64,000 nt of DNA from Burkholderiaceae bacterium (GTDB lineage: Bacteria > Pseudomonadota > Gammaproteobacteria > Burkholderiales > Burkholderiaceae_D). The position numbers and the translations under genes are program-made. Shown in pieces: positions 53,082 to 61,738 of this stretch. Position 1 is the stretch's first letter. Each line of letters begins with the position of its first letter. The notes below the pieces were generated by a model. It saw only the letters and a program-made list of their open reading frames with translations, ran no database searches and was not told the DNA's origin. The stretch is from positions 1 to 64,000 of the forward strand of contig JARLJG010000002.1 of the NCBI GenBank assembly GCA_031291325.1. Reading direction: 5' to 3'.

Positions 53082-54083
53082 TCAGCCGACCAGTTTCTTC
53101 AGGATTTCCGCCTTGGCGGTATCGTAGTCGGCCTGCTGGATCAAGCCCTGGTCGAGCAGGGTCTTCAATTGGCCCAGACGCGCCGCCGGGTCGGGCGCCG
53201 CAACTGCCGCCGGCGCTTCGGCGGAAGCCGGCTTCATCGCTTGCGCCATCGCCTGCCCCATCACCGCGCCGACCGCCAGGTTGGCGCCGATGCCGGCCAT
53301 GCCGCCTTCGTTTTGCGCGGCCAACGGGATCGCACTGGCCGCCTGGTATTGCGTGTATTTGGCCATGTCGCCCATCATGCCCATCGAGATGCGGGTATCG
53401 ATGGCTTTTTGCAATTCTTCCGGCAAGGAGACGTTTTCAACCACGAAATTATCCAGCGCCACGCCGTAGCGGTCGAACACGACCAGCAATTCTTCCTTGA
53501 TCTTGTCCGCCATCAAGCCCTGGTTGCCGGCCATGTCGAGGAACGGGATCGACGAGCTGCCCAGCAGGCTGGTCATGGTCGAAATCACCAGGTTGCGCAA
53601 TTGCTGCTCCAGGTCGTCGCGCGTGTAGACATCGCGGGTGCCGCTGATTTCGGTATAGAACTTGCGGGCGTCGACGATCTTGTACGAATACATGCCGAAC
53701 GCGCGCAGCCGCACCATGCCGAAATCCTTGTCGCGGATCGTGATCGGCTGCGGCGTGCCCCATTTGCGCCCGAGTTGCAGGCGCGTGCTGAAGAACGACA
53801 CGTCGGACTTGAACGGCGACTCGAACAGCTTGTCCCAATTCTTCAGATAAGTCAGCACCGGCAGCGTTTGCGTGGTCAGCTTGTACATGCCGGGCGCAAA
53901 GACATCGGCGATCTTGCCCTCGTTGACGAACACCGCCACCTGCGATTCGCGCACGGTCAATGCGCCGCCGTAGCGGATTTCGCTATCTTGCATTGGATAA
54001 CGCCAAGCCAGCACCTCGTCCGACTCTTCGTTCCATTGCAAGACATCGACAAACTGCTTTCTGATGAAAGAACCGAAACTCAT
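53082..54083 (-). CDS. SPFH-domain protein with C-terminal SHOCT (YdjI-like)
   Basis: 333 residues beginning MSFGSFIRKQFVDVLQWNEESDEVLAWRYPMQDSEIRYGGALTVRESQVAVFVNEGKIADVFAPGMYKL, the N-terminus of the 'virion core protein'/YdjI branch of SPFH proteins. A long SPFH core follows, then an Ala/Met/Gly-rich stretch and a C-terminal SHOCT motif (LGQLKTLLDQGLIQQADYDTAKAEILKKLVG). It would assemble on membranes as a scaffold. It is located between DUF350 and DUF4178 genes, its usual partners. Confidence 0.88.
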   Translation of the reverse strand: MSFGSFIRKQFVDVLQWNEESDEVLAWRYPMQDSEIRYGGALTVRESQVAVFVNEGKIADVFAPGMYKLTTQTLPVLTYLKNWDKLFESPFKSDVSFFSTRLQLGRKWGTPQPITIRDKDFGMVRLRAFGMYSYKIVDARKFYTEISGTRDVYTRDDLEQQLRNLVISTMTSLLGSSSIPFLDMAGNQGLMADKIKEELLVVFDRYGVALDNFVVENVSLPEELQKAIDTRISMGMMGDMAKYTQYQAASAIPLAAQNEGGMAGIGANLAVGAVMGQAMAQAMKPASAEAPAAVAAPDPAARLGQLKTLLDQGLIQQADYDTAKAEILKKLVG

Positions 54084-54166
54084 GATGATCTCCGAAGCAA
54101 AAAGACTATTAAATCGAAGCGAAAAGACTATCTAATGTTACGCACTGGCGTTAAAAGACGCACTGT

Positions 54167-54203
54167 ACAAGTCCCTTCCCCCTTGTAGGGGGAAGGGACT
54201 TGT
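54167..54203. terminator. 16-bp perfect hairpin inside the DUF350-SPFH interval
   Basis: ACAAGTCCCTTCCCCC pairs perfectly with GGGGGAAGGGACTTGT across TTGTA. It lies between DUF350 and SPFH genes on the same strand and could separate their expression, either as a terminator without a strong U-run or as a dispersed palindrome. An imperfect ~20-bp tandem duplication (AAAAGACTAT) lies next to it at 54091-54140. Confidence 0.5.
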
Positions 54204-54257
54204 TCCGAGCAGTGTTCAACGATAATGCGTGCAACATGTGCCAAAGCCAAATCGACC

Positions 54258-54644
54258 TCAAGACAAGCAAGCCGCATTGATGATGCCCAGCGCCAGCGAC
54301 GCCGTGCCCATCAGCGCGCCCATCGCCGCATTATTGTGTTCGATCGCGCCATTCATTTGCGGCAATATGCGGGTGATCGCCGCATAGCCGCCGCTTTGCA
54401 CGACCATCGCGCCAACGCTCCACAGCAGAAACATTTCGTAGCCGTCGCTATGCAAAATGGACGATGCCAGCGTCAGGCAAAAGCCGACCACCGCGCCGGC
54501 CAGCGACAGCGCCGCCGCCATGTTGCCCTCGCGGATCAGCGCGATTTCGTCGAATGGCGTGATCCAGGTATAGATGGCGAAAAAAACCGCAATCAGCACG
54601 CAGCCCGAAAGCAGATGCAGCAGGTAGGCGTATACCGGTAACAT
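54258..54644 (-). CDS. DUF350 membrane protein (YjfL-like)
   Basis: 128 residues from MLPVYAYLLHLLSGCVLIAVFFAIYTWITPFDEIALIREGNMAAALSLAGAVVGFCLTLASSILHSDGY. It has four membrane helices and the conserved TPFDEIALIREGNxAAALSLxGAxxGF motif of DUF350. AAGGAG precedes ATG 54644; the 13-residue extension to 54683 would swallow it. DUF350 proteins occur with PspA, SPFH and DUF4178 proteins in membrane-stress loci. It is the first gene of the minus-strand module. Confidence 0.85.
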   Translation of the reverse strand: MLPVYAYLLHLLSGCVLIAVFFAIYTWITPFDEIALIREGNMAAALSLAGAVVGFCLTLASSILHSDGYEMFLLWSVGAMVVQSGGYAAITRILPQMNGAIEHNNAAMGALMGTASLALGIINAACLS

Positions 54645-54848
54645 GCAAAGCTCCTTGTACTGATAAATGAAGAGATGCGCCAACCGATCTGCCGCATCTG
54701 CTGCAGCGCATCATTTTTCTCAGAAATTAATCGGGACGCGGCAGGAATATGATACCTTGTTGCGCTGTCGAACGCTGCTTTTTCGGCAATCCAATAGTAA
54801 GGTATATCTCGAACATCCCTGCAAACGCCCGGACGACCATTGCCAACC

Positions 54849-56360
54849 ATGCTAGATCGCGTACTGATTCTCTCCGTCTTCATCGTCGCCTCTTGCGGTC
54901 TGGCCTATGAATTGATTGCCGGCGCGCTGTCGAGCTATTTGCTGGGCGATTCGGTGTTGCAGTTTTCATCGATCATCGGCTGCTATCTGTTTGCGATGGG
55001 CGTCGGCTCGCACCTGTCGAAATATGTGAAGGACGAAGACGCGCTGGCGCGTTTTATCGATATCGAACTCTTGGTCGGCTTGCTGGGCGGCGTTTCGGCG
55101 ACTTTCCTGTTTGTGGTCTTTGCCTGGCTGTCGGCGCCGTTTCGCGCCGCGCTGTACGCGCTGGTGTTCGTGCTCGGCGTGCTGGTGGGGATGGAAATCC
55201 CGCTGGTGATGCGCGTGTTGAACGAGCGCCGCACCGAATTCCGCGAACTGGTCAGCCGCGTGCTGACCTTCGATTACCTCGGCGCGCTCGCCGTGTCGCT
55301 TTTATTTCCGCTGGTGTTGGCGCCCAAGCTGGGCTTGTCGCGCACCGGCTTTTTGTTCGGCATTTTCAATGCAGCGGTGGCCTTGTGGACCACGGTGATC
55401 TTTCGCAAGGAAGTCGCCAACCCCAACACCAAGATCGCCAAGGCCGGCATCGTGATGGGCTTGCTGTTCGGCGGCTTCATGCTGGCCGACAACCTGACGC
55501 AATGGGCCGAGCACGGCATCTTCGGCGACGAAATCATTTATGCCACCACCACGCCCTACCAACGCCTGATCGTCACCAAGTGGAAAGACGACATGCGCCT
55601 GTACATCAACGGCAACCTGCAATTCTCGTCGCGCGACGAGCATCGCTATCACGAAGCCTTGATCCACCCGACGCTGGAAGCGCTGCCCTGGGCCAAGACG
55701 GTGCTGGTGCTAGGAGGCGGCGACGGTTTGGCGGTGCGCGAAATCCTCAAGCACCGCAACGTCGAACATATCACGTTAGTCGACCTCGACCCGGCCATGA
55801 CCACGCTGTTTTCCACCTCCGAACCGTTGCTGGCGTTGAATCAAGGCTCGCTGAAAAACCCGAAGGTCACGGTCGTCAATCAAGACGCCGGGCGCTGGCT
55901 GGAACAGAACCAGGACGTGTTCGACGCCATCGTCGCCGACTTCCCCGATCCGTCCAACTTCGGCCTCGGCAAACTGTATTCGGTGCCGATGTACCGGCTG
56001 CTTTCCAAGCACCTGTCGGAAAACGGCTACGCGGTAATCCAGTCGACCTCGCCCTACTTCGCGCCGAAGTCGTATTGGTGCATCGTCGCCACGCTGAAGG
56101 AAGCCGGACTCAACACCTGGCCCTATCATGCCTACGTGCCGTCTTTCGGCGAATGGGGTTATGTGATCGCCGGCAAGCGCAAGGATTACACGCCGCCGGA
56201 GAAATACGCGGAACCGATGCGCTTTCTCGATGGCGACTCGACCAGGCTGATGTTCAAGTTCCCGGCCGACATGCGGCCGGTTGCTGTGGAGCCGAACCGA
56301 TTGAACAACCAATCGTTGGTGCATTATTTTGAAGAAGATTGGCAGGCGGTTATACGATGA
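54849..56360 (+). CDS. Membrane-anchored spermidine-synthase-like aminopropyltransferase
   Basis: 503 residues from ATG 54849 (a TTG three codons earlier is possible). About seven membrane helices fill the first ~220 residues (VLILSVFIVASCGLAYELIAGALSSYLLGDS onward), then a SpeE-type domain: TTPYQRLIVTKWKDDMRLYINGNLQFSSRDEHRYHEALIHPTL, VLVLGGGDGLAVREIL (AdoMet-type loop, ~287), LVDLDPAMTTL, VADFPDPSNFGLGKLYS. The acidic residues for polyamine binding are conserved. It should use the decarboxylated AdoMet made by SpeD. It is divergent from DUF350 and followed by an FAD oxidoreductase. Confidence 0.88.
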   Translation: MLDRVLILSVFIVASCGLAYELIAGALSSYLLGDSVLQFSSIIGCYLFAMGVGSHLSKYVKDEDALARFIDIELLVGLLGGVSATFLFVVFAWLSAPFRAALYALVFVLGVLVGMEIPLVMRVLNERRTEFRELVSRVLTFDYLGALAVSLLFPLVLAPKLGLSRTGFLFGIFNAAVALWTTVIFRKEVANPNTKIAKAGIVMGLLFGGFMLADNLTQWAEHGIFGDEIIYATTTPYQRLIVTKWKDDMRLYINGNLQFSSRDEHRYHEALIHPTLEALPWAKTVLVLGGGDGLAVREILKHRNVEHITLVDLDPAMTTLFSTSEPLLALNQGSLKNPKVTVVNQDAGRWLEQNQDVFDAIVADFPDPSNFGLGKLYSVPMYRLLSKHLSENGYAVIQSTSPYFAPKSYWCIVATLKEAGLNTWPYHAYVPSFGEWGYVIAGKRKDYTPPEKYAEPMRFLDGDSTRLMFKFPADMRPVAVEPNRLNNQSLVHYFEEDWQAVIR

Positions 56361-56437
56361 CGGCGCTAGCTGATTGGCTTTTCCGACTTTTTCGTGAGCA
56401 CGGAAAAGCATTCGCGCAAGATTGGCAAAAATTATCA

Positions 56438-56661
56438 CCGTCATTCCCGCGAAGGCGCTGGTCATTACCCACAAGTAGTGGCGCTGCATTCCCCTCTGCC
56501 CGCTTGCGGGAGAGGGGGTAGGGGAGAGGGTTTTTATGCTGTAGACAAACCCTCTCTCCCGGCCCCTTGCGCGGGCCGCTCTCTCCCGCAAGCGGGCAGA
56601 GAGGAGCGAAGCCCTTGCATGCACTTGTGGGTAATGACCAGCGCGAAGGCGGGAATGACGG
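56438..56661. repeat. REP hairpin interrupted by an insertion
   Basis: The REP core TTCCCGCGAAGGCGGGAA, seen uninterrupted at 8983-9000, is split here. CGCGAAGGCG occurs at 56448-56457 and again at 56642-56651, on either side of the 184-bp insertion at 56458-56641. Confidence 0.8.
56458..56641. mobile_element. 184-bp MITE-like element with 19-bp termini and 10-bp target duplication
   Basis: CTGGTCATTACCCACAAGT (56458-56476) is the exact inverse of 56623-56641. The flanks are the 10-bp direct repeat CGCGAAGGCG. The interior holds another palindrome (CTGCCCGCTTGCGGGAGAG around 56497-56515 against CTCTCCCGCAAGCGGGCAG at 56581-56599). No transposase is encoded, so it would move with help of a related transposase elsewhere. 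Confidence 0.75.
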
Positions 56662-56709
56662 AAGGTTATGCAAGCGCCAGATTCATGTTTTTACCCGCAA
56701 AATACCCGG

Positions 56710-58338
56710 ATGAACCAAATGATCAACCGTCGCAACTTCCTTCTCCTCGCCGCCGCATCGGTGTTGAGCAGCGCCTGCTCGAAGCTCAAGCTGCTGGAAA
56801 CCACGCCGCAGATTTCCTATCCCGGCATGCGCGAAGGGCATTTGCTGCGCGACAAAGCCGCCCTGCCCGCGCCGTCCGGCGAAATCGAAACCGATGTGGT
56901 CATCCTCGGCAGCGGCGTCGCCGGCTTGAGCGCCGCGTGGCGGCTATCGAAGGCCGGATACCAGCGCTTTCTGCTGCTCGACGGCCCGGAATTCGGCGGC
57001 AATGCCACCGGCGGACAGTTCGGCGACTTGCGCTATCCGCGCGGCGCGCATTACCTGCCGCTGCCATCGATGGAATCGACCCACGTGCGCGAAATGCTAT
57101 CCGACTTCGGCGTGATCGAAGCCAACCCGATGAGCGAGCGCCCCTATTTCGACGAATCCGTATTGTTGCACGCACCCGACGAGCGCCTGTACTTCAATAG
57201 CGAGTGGCAGGAAGGCATCGTCCCCAACCAGGGATTGACGGCCGACGACAGCGCCCAACAGCAGCGCTTTTTCCGCTATGTCGATACGCTAAAGGCCGCG
57301 CATGGCGCCGATGGGCGCAAGCTGTTTGCGATCCCGCTGGCCTTGTCGTCCGCCGACCCGCTATGGACGCAACTCGACCGCAGCACCGTCAAGCAATGGT
57401 TGGCGCAGCAAGGCTTTACCTCGCCGACGCTGCATTGGTATCTCGACTACGTGTGCCGCGACGAATACGGCGCCGGCTACGAGCGCGTCTCCGCCTGGTG
57501 CGGCCTCCATTATTTCGCCAGCCGTGGCGGCAAGGCGGCCAATGCCGCCGAAGGCGCGGTGCTGACCTGGCCGGACGGCTTGCAGCCGATGGTCAAATTT
57601 CTCGCCGCCGCCATCGCGGGGAGGCATGGCGGCAATTGGCGCCAGCCCGGCTTCGCCGCCCGTGTCGACGAGCGCGCCAACGGCGTCGACGTGTTGTGCG
57701 CGCAGCAAACCGCCAGCGGCCTGCGCAGCTTCGTCGTCAAGGCGAAACGCGCAATTTGCGCGATGCCGCTGACGGTGACAGCGCAAATCGTGCCGAACCT
57801 CGCCAGCTATGGCTTCGACCATGCCATCCACATGCCCGCCCATGCGCCGTGGCTGGTGTCGAACTTCCTGATGAATGGCTTCCCTTCGGAAAACAAAGGC
57901 GCACCGCTGGCCTGGGACAATGTCGTCTATCAAGGCAAAGGCCTCGGCTACGTAGTGTCGACGCACCAGGAAATTCGCGTTGCCGCGCCGCCCAAGACTG
58001 TGTTCTCGGCATATCAAGCGCTATCGACCGGCACGCCCGCCGCAGCCCGGCAATGGCTGCAAAGCGCGACGCCCGAGCAACTCTACGAAGAAGCTGCCTG
58101 CGACCTGCGCGAAGTCTACGGCCTGCGGCTGGACCGGCACGCGCAGGCGCTCGATATCACCGTACGCGGCCACGCGATGGCCTCGCCCACTCCCGGCTTC
58201 CTGTCCAACCAGGGCTTGGCGGCATTGCGCAACGCCGACGGCAAGCTGCTGTTTGCGCATGCGGACTTGACGGGGTTTTCGGTGTTCGAGGAGGCGGCCT
58301 GGTGGGGTTGCGAGGCGGCGCGGAGGGTGTTGGGGTGA
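56710..58338 (+). CDS. FAD-dependent (amine-oxidase-like) oxidoreductase, exported
   Basis: 542 residues from MNQMINRRNFLLLAAASVLSSACSKLK, a twin-arginine-like signal (NRRNFLL) that also ends in a lipobox-like SSAC, so it is probably a Tat-exported lipoprotein. A Rossmann motif ETDVVILGSGVAGLSAAWRLSKAGYQRFLLLDG (~58-90) binds FAD, followed by FGGNATGGQFGDLRYPRGAHYLPLPS, reminiscent of flavin amine oxidases. The C-terminal GFSVFEEAAWWGCEAARRVLG is a second FAD contact. Downstream of the SpeE-like gene on the same strand, it may oxidise a polyamine or related amine outside the cytoplasm; that link is contextual only. Confidence 0.75.
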   Translation: MNQMINRRNFLLLAAASVLSSACSKLKLLETTPQISYPGMREGHLLRDKAALPAPSGEIETDVVILGSGVAGLSAAWRLSKAGYQRFLLLDGPEFGGNATGGQFGDLRYPRGAHYLPLPSMESTHVREMLSDFGVIEANPMSERPYFDESVLLHAPDERLYFNSEWQEGIVPNQGLTADDSAQQQRFFRYVDTLKAAHGADGRKLFAIPLALSSADPLWTQLDRSTVKQWLAQQGFTSPTLHWYLDYVCRDEYGAGYERVSAWCGLHYFASRGGKAANAAEGAVLTWPDGLQPMVKFLAAAIAGRHGGNWRQPGFAARVDERANGVDVLCAQQTASGLRSFVVKAKRAICAMPLTVTAQIVPNLASYGFDHAIHMPAHAPWLVSNFLMNGFPSENKGAPLAWDNVVYQGKGLGYVVSTHQEIRVAAPPKTVFSAYQALSTGTPAAARQWLQSATPEQLYEEAACDLREVYGLRLDRHAQALDITVRGHAMASPTPGFLSNQGLAALRNADGKLLFAHADLTGFSVFEEAAWWGCEAARRVLG

Positions 58339-58370
58339 AGTTGGCGATTTGAACCACCTGCTAACCAATC

Positions 58371-58406
58371 TTGACTTATATCCATAATATGGATACATTA
58401 TGGATA
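58371..58406 (+). promoter_or_regulatory. parDE promoter with operator repeats
   Basis: -35 TTGACT (58371-58376) and -10 TACATT (58394-58399), 17-bp spacer. Inverted repeats TATCCATAAT, ATATGGATA and ATTATGGATA (58379-58406) overlap both, as expected for ParD autorepression. Confidence 0.6.
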
Positions 58407-58426
58407 TAGCATCCCAAGGATTAATT

Positions 58427-58714
58427 ATGACCATGCATGTGAATTTGTCGCCAGAAATGGAAGGTTTTATCAAACGCAAGGTTGCGAGTGGCTTTTACGG
58501 CAACGCCACCGAAGTAATCCGCGACGCGATCCGACGCATGCAAACCGAGGAAACCCGCCTTGCGGTTTGGCAATCGGCGATCAAGCTGGGCGACGACCAA
58601 CTTGATCGTGGCGAGGGCATCCCCTACACCGCCGCAACCTTAACGGAAATTACCCAAAGCGCCATCGATGCGATGCACTCAGGCCAGCCAATGAACCCCG
58701 ATGTCCTCCCGTAA
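58427..58714 (+). CDS. parD: ParD-family antitoxin
   Basis: 95 residues from MTMHVNLSPEMEGFIKRKVASGFYGNATEVIRDAIRRMQTEE, the ribbon-helix-helix start of ParD antitoxins. The C-terminal region (LDRGEGIPYTAATLTEITQSAIDAM) resembles the toxin-binding tail of the type. An ATG at 58400 would add nine residues; 58427 is preferred because the conserved domain starts there. It overlaps the toxin gene by 14 bp. Confidence 0.88.
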   Translation: MTMHVNLSPEMEGFIKRKVASGFYGNATEVIRDAIRRMQTEETRLAVWQSAIKLGDDQLDRGEGIPYTAATLTEITQSAIDAMHSGQPMNPDVLP

Positions 58715-59006
58715 GCCGCCGCAATTTACACTCTCGCCGAAAGCGCGCCAGGATTTCATCGATATTCTTCGCTACACCGGCGAGAAGTGGGGTGAAAAGC
58801 AACTATTGATCTATCGCGACAAAATCAACGATGCGTTGCAAGCAATCGGCGGCAACCCACGGCTCGGCCACCAACGCGACGACTTGCCATCAACCCACCA
58901 TGTCTATCCGGTCGAGTCGCATGTAATCGTGTATCGGTTGCGCGATGATCGCGTCGCAGTCGTGCGGATACTGCATCAGCGCATGAGTCTGGGAAAACAC
59001 GTTTGA
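58701..59006 (+). CDS. parE: ParE-family toxin
   Basis: 101 residues of the RelE/ParE fold: FTLSPKARQDFIDILRYTGEKWGEKQLLIYRDKINDALQAIGGNPRLGHQRDDLPSTHHVYPVESHVIVYRLRDDRVAVVRILHQRMS. The order of segments (KAxxDFxxI, W-G, NPRLG, HVIVYR, VRILH) is typical of ParE gyrase-targeting toxins. It appears intact and coupled to parD. Confidence 0.88.
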   Translation: MSSRKPPQFTLSPKARQDFIDILRYTGEKWGEKQLLIYRDKINDALQAIGGNPRLGHQRDDLPSTHHVYPVESHVIVYRLRDDRVAVVRILHQRMSLGKHV

Positions 59007-59111
59007 CGGATATTACTCGCCATCAAATGAAGCGTTAAATGAAAGTCGCTCGGCAACCATCGCGCTTATCCGCACTATGCGCTCTATCTGCTTCAACGCA
59101 ACAACCACTCC

Positions 59112-59516
59112 CTAAAAATAATTCGCGCCAGGCGGTATCTGCGGGGGCTGCGGTTGGTATTGCGGCTGCGGCTGCGGTTCGTGCAGCAGCGCCCAAAACG
59201 TGTAGATACCCAGCAGCGTGCCGATCGGGATGTTGAGCAGGTGCAGCCCCGCAAGCACGAGCGTCACAGGTTTTGCCCACGATTTGCCGACATAGAGTCC
59301 CCAACCCGCGATGATGCCGGGCAGCCCCAGCAATGCCAGAAAACCCGATATGAACACCATGACCAGCCAGACAACGCCACCCGCCGCCGCGCTGCCCTGC
59401 GTCGCCACGAAACCGCCGGCTGCGGCCATGACGATGAAAACGAACGCGGCGGCCGTCAGGCACAGCACGCCAGCGATGATATTCAGTATGGCGACAACCT
59501 GTATGTGTATTTTCAT
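59112..59516 (-). CDS. Small four-helix membrane protein
   Basis: 134 residues: MKIHIQVVAILNIIAGVLCLTAAAFVFIVMAAAGG, a second hydrophobic pair around VVWLVMVFISGFLALLGLPGIIAGWGLYVGK, and VTLVLAGLHLLNIPIGTLLGIYTFWALL. It ends in a Pro/Gln-rich tail (EPQPQPQYQPQPPQIPPGANYF). Proteins of this layout are common and of unknown role in Burkholderiales. Single gene. Confidence 0.65.
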   Translation of the reverse strand: MKIHIQVVAILNIIAGVLCLTAAAFVFIVMAAAGGFVATQGSAAAGGVVWLVMVFISGFLALLGLPGIIAGWGLYVGKSWAKPVTLVLAGLHLLNIPIGTLLGIYTFWALLHEPQPQPQYQPQPPQIPPGANYF

Positions 59517-59634
59517 GAATCGATTTTGTCGTTAACGGGATGGGCAATATTGCCAACAATGCAAATTAAACCCGATGGCTGACATTTTGTCCATCCCATA
59601 TTCATGGGGGGCAGCACTTGTGAAAAGCATGGCT

Positions 59635-60438
59635 TCAATGCAATTCGCCGACGCCGTACTTTTCCATGATGGACTTCCATTCCGGGTCGTTCGGAAGCTT
59701 GGCGATGACGGCGTCGAGCGCGGCCTTCAAGTGCGGATTGTTGCGGCTTACCAGGACGCGGCGTTCGTAGCGGTTTACCGGTATCTTGGCAACGAAAATC
59801 TTGTCGTCCACTTTCATTTCTCTTTGCAGATAGGCAAGCGCCGAACGGGCGATGACAATAGTGTCCAGGCGATTCACAGTCAGCATCGTCAAACCGCTTT
59901 TTTCGTTGCCGGTGTCGACCCGCGCGATGTCGCCGCTGGCGATCAAGTCGTCGAACATCGGGTATTGATAGCCCAGCACGATGCCGATGCTTTTACCCTT
60001 GAGCGACTGCGGCGCCGAATAGTCGACCCTATGTTCGATGGGAGAGACGATCACGTCTTCATCGACAATGATCGGTTTGGTCCAGTTGTATTTCCTCATG
60101 CCGACATCGTCGAACCAGAGCGGTGAAACCAGCAACACCGCGCCCCGAAATGTGCTGGATTTTATCGCCAGGTCGAGACGCTTGCGCGGCAGGTCGACCA
60201 CGTCGATGGCTTCGCCCGGCATATGACGCGCCAGATATTTGCCCAGATCGTAGACCAGGCCGCGCCTCTCGCCGACGACAAACGGCGGCACCGAATGATA
60301 GTTATACAACGGCACGGGCCGCTTGCCGTCGCTTTCCGGCGGCAGCGCAAGCGCGACGACAGGCAGCATCGAGCAGAGCAATAAAAGAAGGCTTTTCTGC
60401 AACAAGAGACGAATTCGCACAGTGTACTCATTTAACAA
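59635..60438 (-). CDS. Periplasmic solute-binding protein, family 3-like
   Basis: 267 residues. An N-terminal hydrophobic signal (LLLLLCSMLPVVALA) precedes a bilobed binding fold like those of amino-acid-binding proteins: PVPLYNYHSVPPFVVGERRGLVYDLGKYLARHM, LKGKSIGIVLGYQYPMFDDL, LDTIVIARSALAYL, and NDPEWKSIMEKYG at the end. Start uncertain: the frame opens with TTG 60438, and GTG 60420 is an alternative. No transporter genes adjoin; orphan SBP_bac_3-like proteins of this type are frequent in beta-proteobacteria. Confidence 0.75.
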   Translation of the reverse strand: MLNEYTVRIRLLLQKSLLLLLCSMLPVVALALPPESDGKRPVPLYNYHSVPPFVVGERRGLVYDLGKYLARHMPGEAIDVVDLPRKRLDLAIKSSTFRGAVLLVSPLWFDDVGMRKYNWTKPIIVDEDVIVSPIEHRVDYSAPQSLKGKSIGIVLGYQYPMFDDLIASGDIARVDTGNEKSGLTMLTVNRLDTIVIARSALAYLQREMKVDDKIFVAKIPVNRYERRVLVSRNNPHLKAALDAVIAKLPNDPEWKSIMEKYGVGELH

Positions 60439-60508
60439 TCAACAGAGGCATGCTGCCACGGAAAAGGCACCCATGCAATATCGGCGCATTTCACGCCGGC
60501 GCAATACT

Positions 60509-61738
60509 TCAAGCGCCCGATCCGGCTCGTTCCTGCTCCGGTCGCAACGCGAGCAACGCGGCAATCGCGAGAAAAGCGAGGCCGCCGGCGACGAAGAAGG
60601 CGCTGGCGGGGTGCAGCAGCCACAACGCGCCCGCTATCAGCGATGCGGGCAGGTAGATGAGACCGGTCACGAAGTTATACACGCCGATGGCCGAGGCGCG
60701 CCGGTCCGGCTCGATATCGGCGATGAACGCCTTGCTCTGCGCTTCGTCGATTGCATAGAACACGCCATACGCGGCAAACAACACGACGACTTGCCATTGC
60801 GCATCGGCGAACGCGAAGCCGATGCACATCAGCAGATAGATCAGGTAACTCAGCAGGATGATGCGCGCGCGCCCGATGCGGTCGCCCAGCCTGCCGACGA
60901 ACGGCGCGACGGCGACGAACGCAATATTGAACAAGGCGTACAGCAGCACGGTCTGCTTGATTGAAAAGCCGACGCTTTGCGCGCGCAACAACAAGAAGCC
61001 AAAGCTGAAATACGCCAGCGAGAAGATGCCGGCGACGATCAAATAGCGCTTGAAGCCGGGACTCAAGGTCTTCCACGTGTCGATAATATTTTCCCGCCGC
61101 CGCTGCGTCGCCGGTTGGTCCTTGACCGAACCCAGCACGAGCACGCTGAGGATGGCAGGAACCAGCGCGATCCAGAACAGCAGGCGATACGTAGCCGCCG
61201 CATCGCCCAGCCACGACAGCAGGCCGTATGCGATCAACGGGCCGAGGATCGCCCCGGTCTTGTCGAGCGCCTTGTGCACGCCGAACGAGTAGCCACGGTT
61301 TGCCTTGTCGGCCACCGCCGACAGCCAGGCGTCGCGCGGCGGGCCACGGAAGCCCTTGCCGAGCCGCTCGACCACACGGAAAGCGGCCAGACCGGCAACC
61401 GAGCTGGAAACCAGCAATATGACCTTGGCCAGCGTGGAGAATCCATATCCGGCCAGCGCGAAGACCTTGCGCCGGCCGCTGCGGTCCGACAGCCAGCCGG
61501 CCAGGTAATTGAGCGAACAGGCGGAAAAATCGGCAAAGCCCTCGACCAATCCGAGCACGGCTGCGGACGCGCCCGCAATCGTCGTGAAGAAAATCGCAAA
61601 GACCGAAAAAATCATCTCGGAACTGAGATCGGTCAGCAAACTCACCAGGCCGAGCCGGATCACATCGGGATGCACTGCGCGCGGCCCGACTGCTGGCTCG
61701 GCCCGGTTTGGTTTTTCGATCTCGCGTTGTATCGTCAT
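60509..61738 (-). CDS. MFS transporter
   Basis: 409 residues with ~12 helices. The loop 2-3 motif reads YLAGWLSDRSGRRKVFALAGYGFSTLAK, and a second equivalent (GRLGDRIGRARIILLSYLIY) opens the C-terminal half. VVERLGKGFRGPPRDAWLSAV is typical of a YfkF/TetA-distant group of exporters. It overlaps the slipin gene upstream by four bases, so the two are co-transcribed. Substrate unknown. Confidence 0.85.
   Translation of the reverse strand: MTIQREIEKPNRAEPAVGPRAVHPDVIRLGLVSLLTDLSSEMIFSVFAIFFTTIAGASAAVLGLVEGFADFSACSLNYLAGWLSDRSGRRKVFALAGYGFSTLAKVILLVSSSVAGLAAFRVVERLGKGFRGPPRDAWLSAVADKANRGYSFGVHKALDKTGAILGPLIAYGLLSWLGDAAATYRLLFWIALVPAILSVLVLGSVKDQPATQRRRENIIDTWKTLSPGFKRYLIVAGIFSLAYFSFGFLLLRAQSVGFSIKQTVLLYALFNIAFVAVAPFVGRLGDRIGRARIILLSYLIYLLMCIGFAFADAQWQVVVLFAAYGVFYAIDEAQSKAFIADIEPDRRASAIGVYNFVTGLIYLPASLIAGALWLLHPASAFFVAGGLAFLAIAALLALRPEQERAGSGA

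Larger units (their letters stand above)
56361..56709. other. Intergenic region filled by nested palindromes
   Basis: 349 bp between the SpeE-like and FAD genes. It consists almost wholly of a REP hairpin interrupted by a 184-bp inverted-repeat insertion (see 56438-56661), followed by a REP-associated tail. No gene. Confidence 0.7.

Noticed and set aside
51753-54188. An 811-codon open frame antisense to the DUF4178 and SPFH genes
   Set aside because: His/Arg/Ala-rich composition typical of antisense frames; the opposite strand carries two recognised families.
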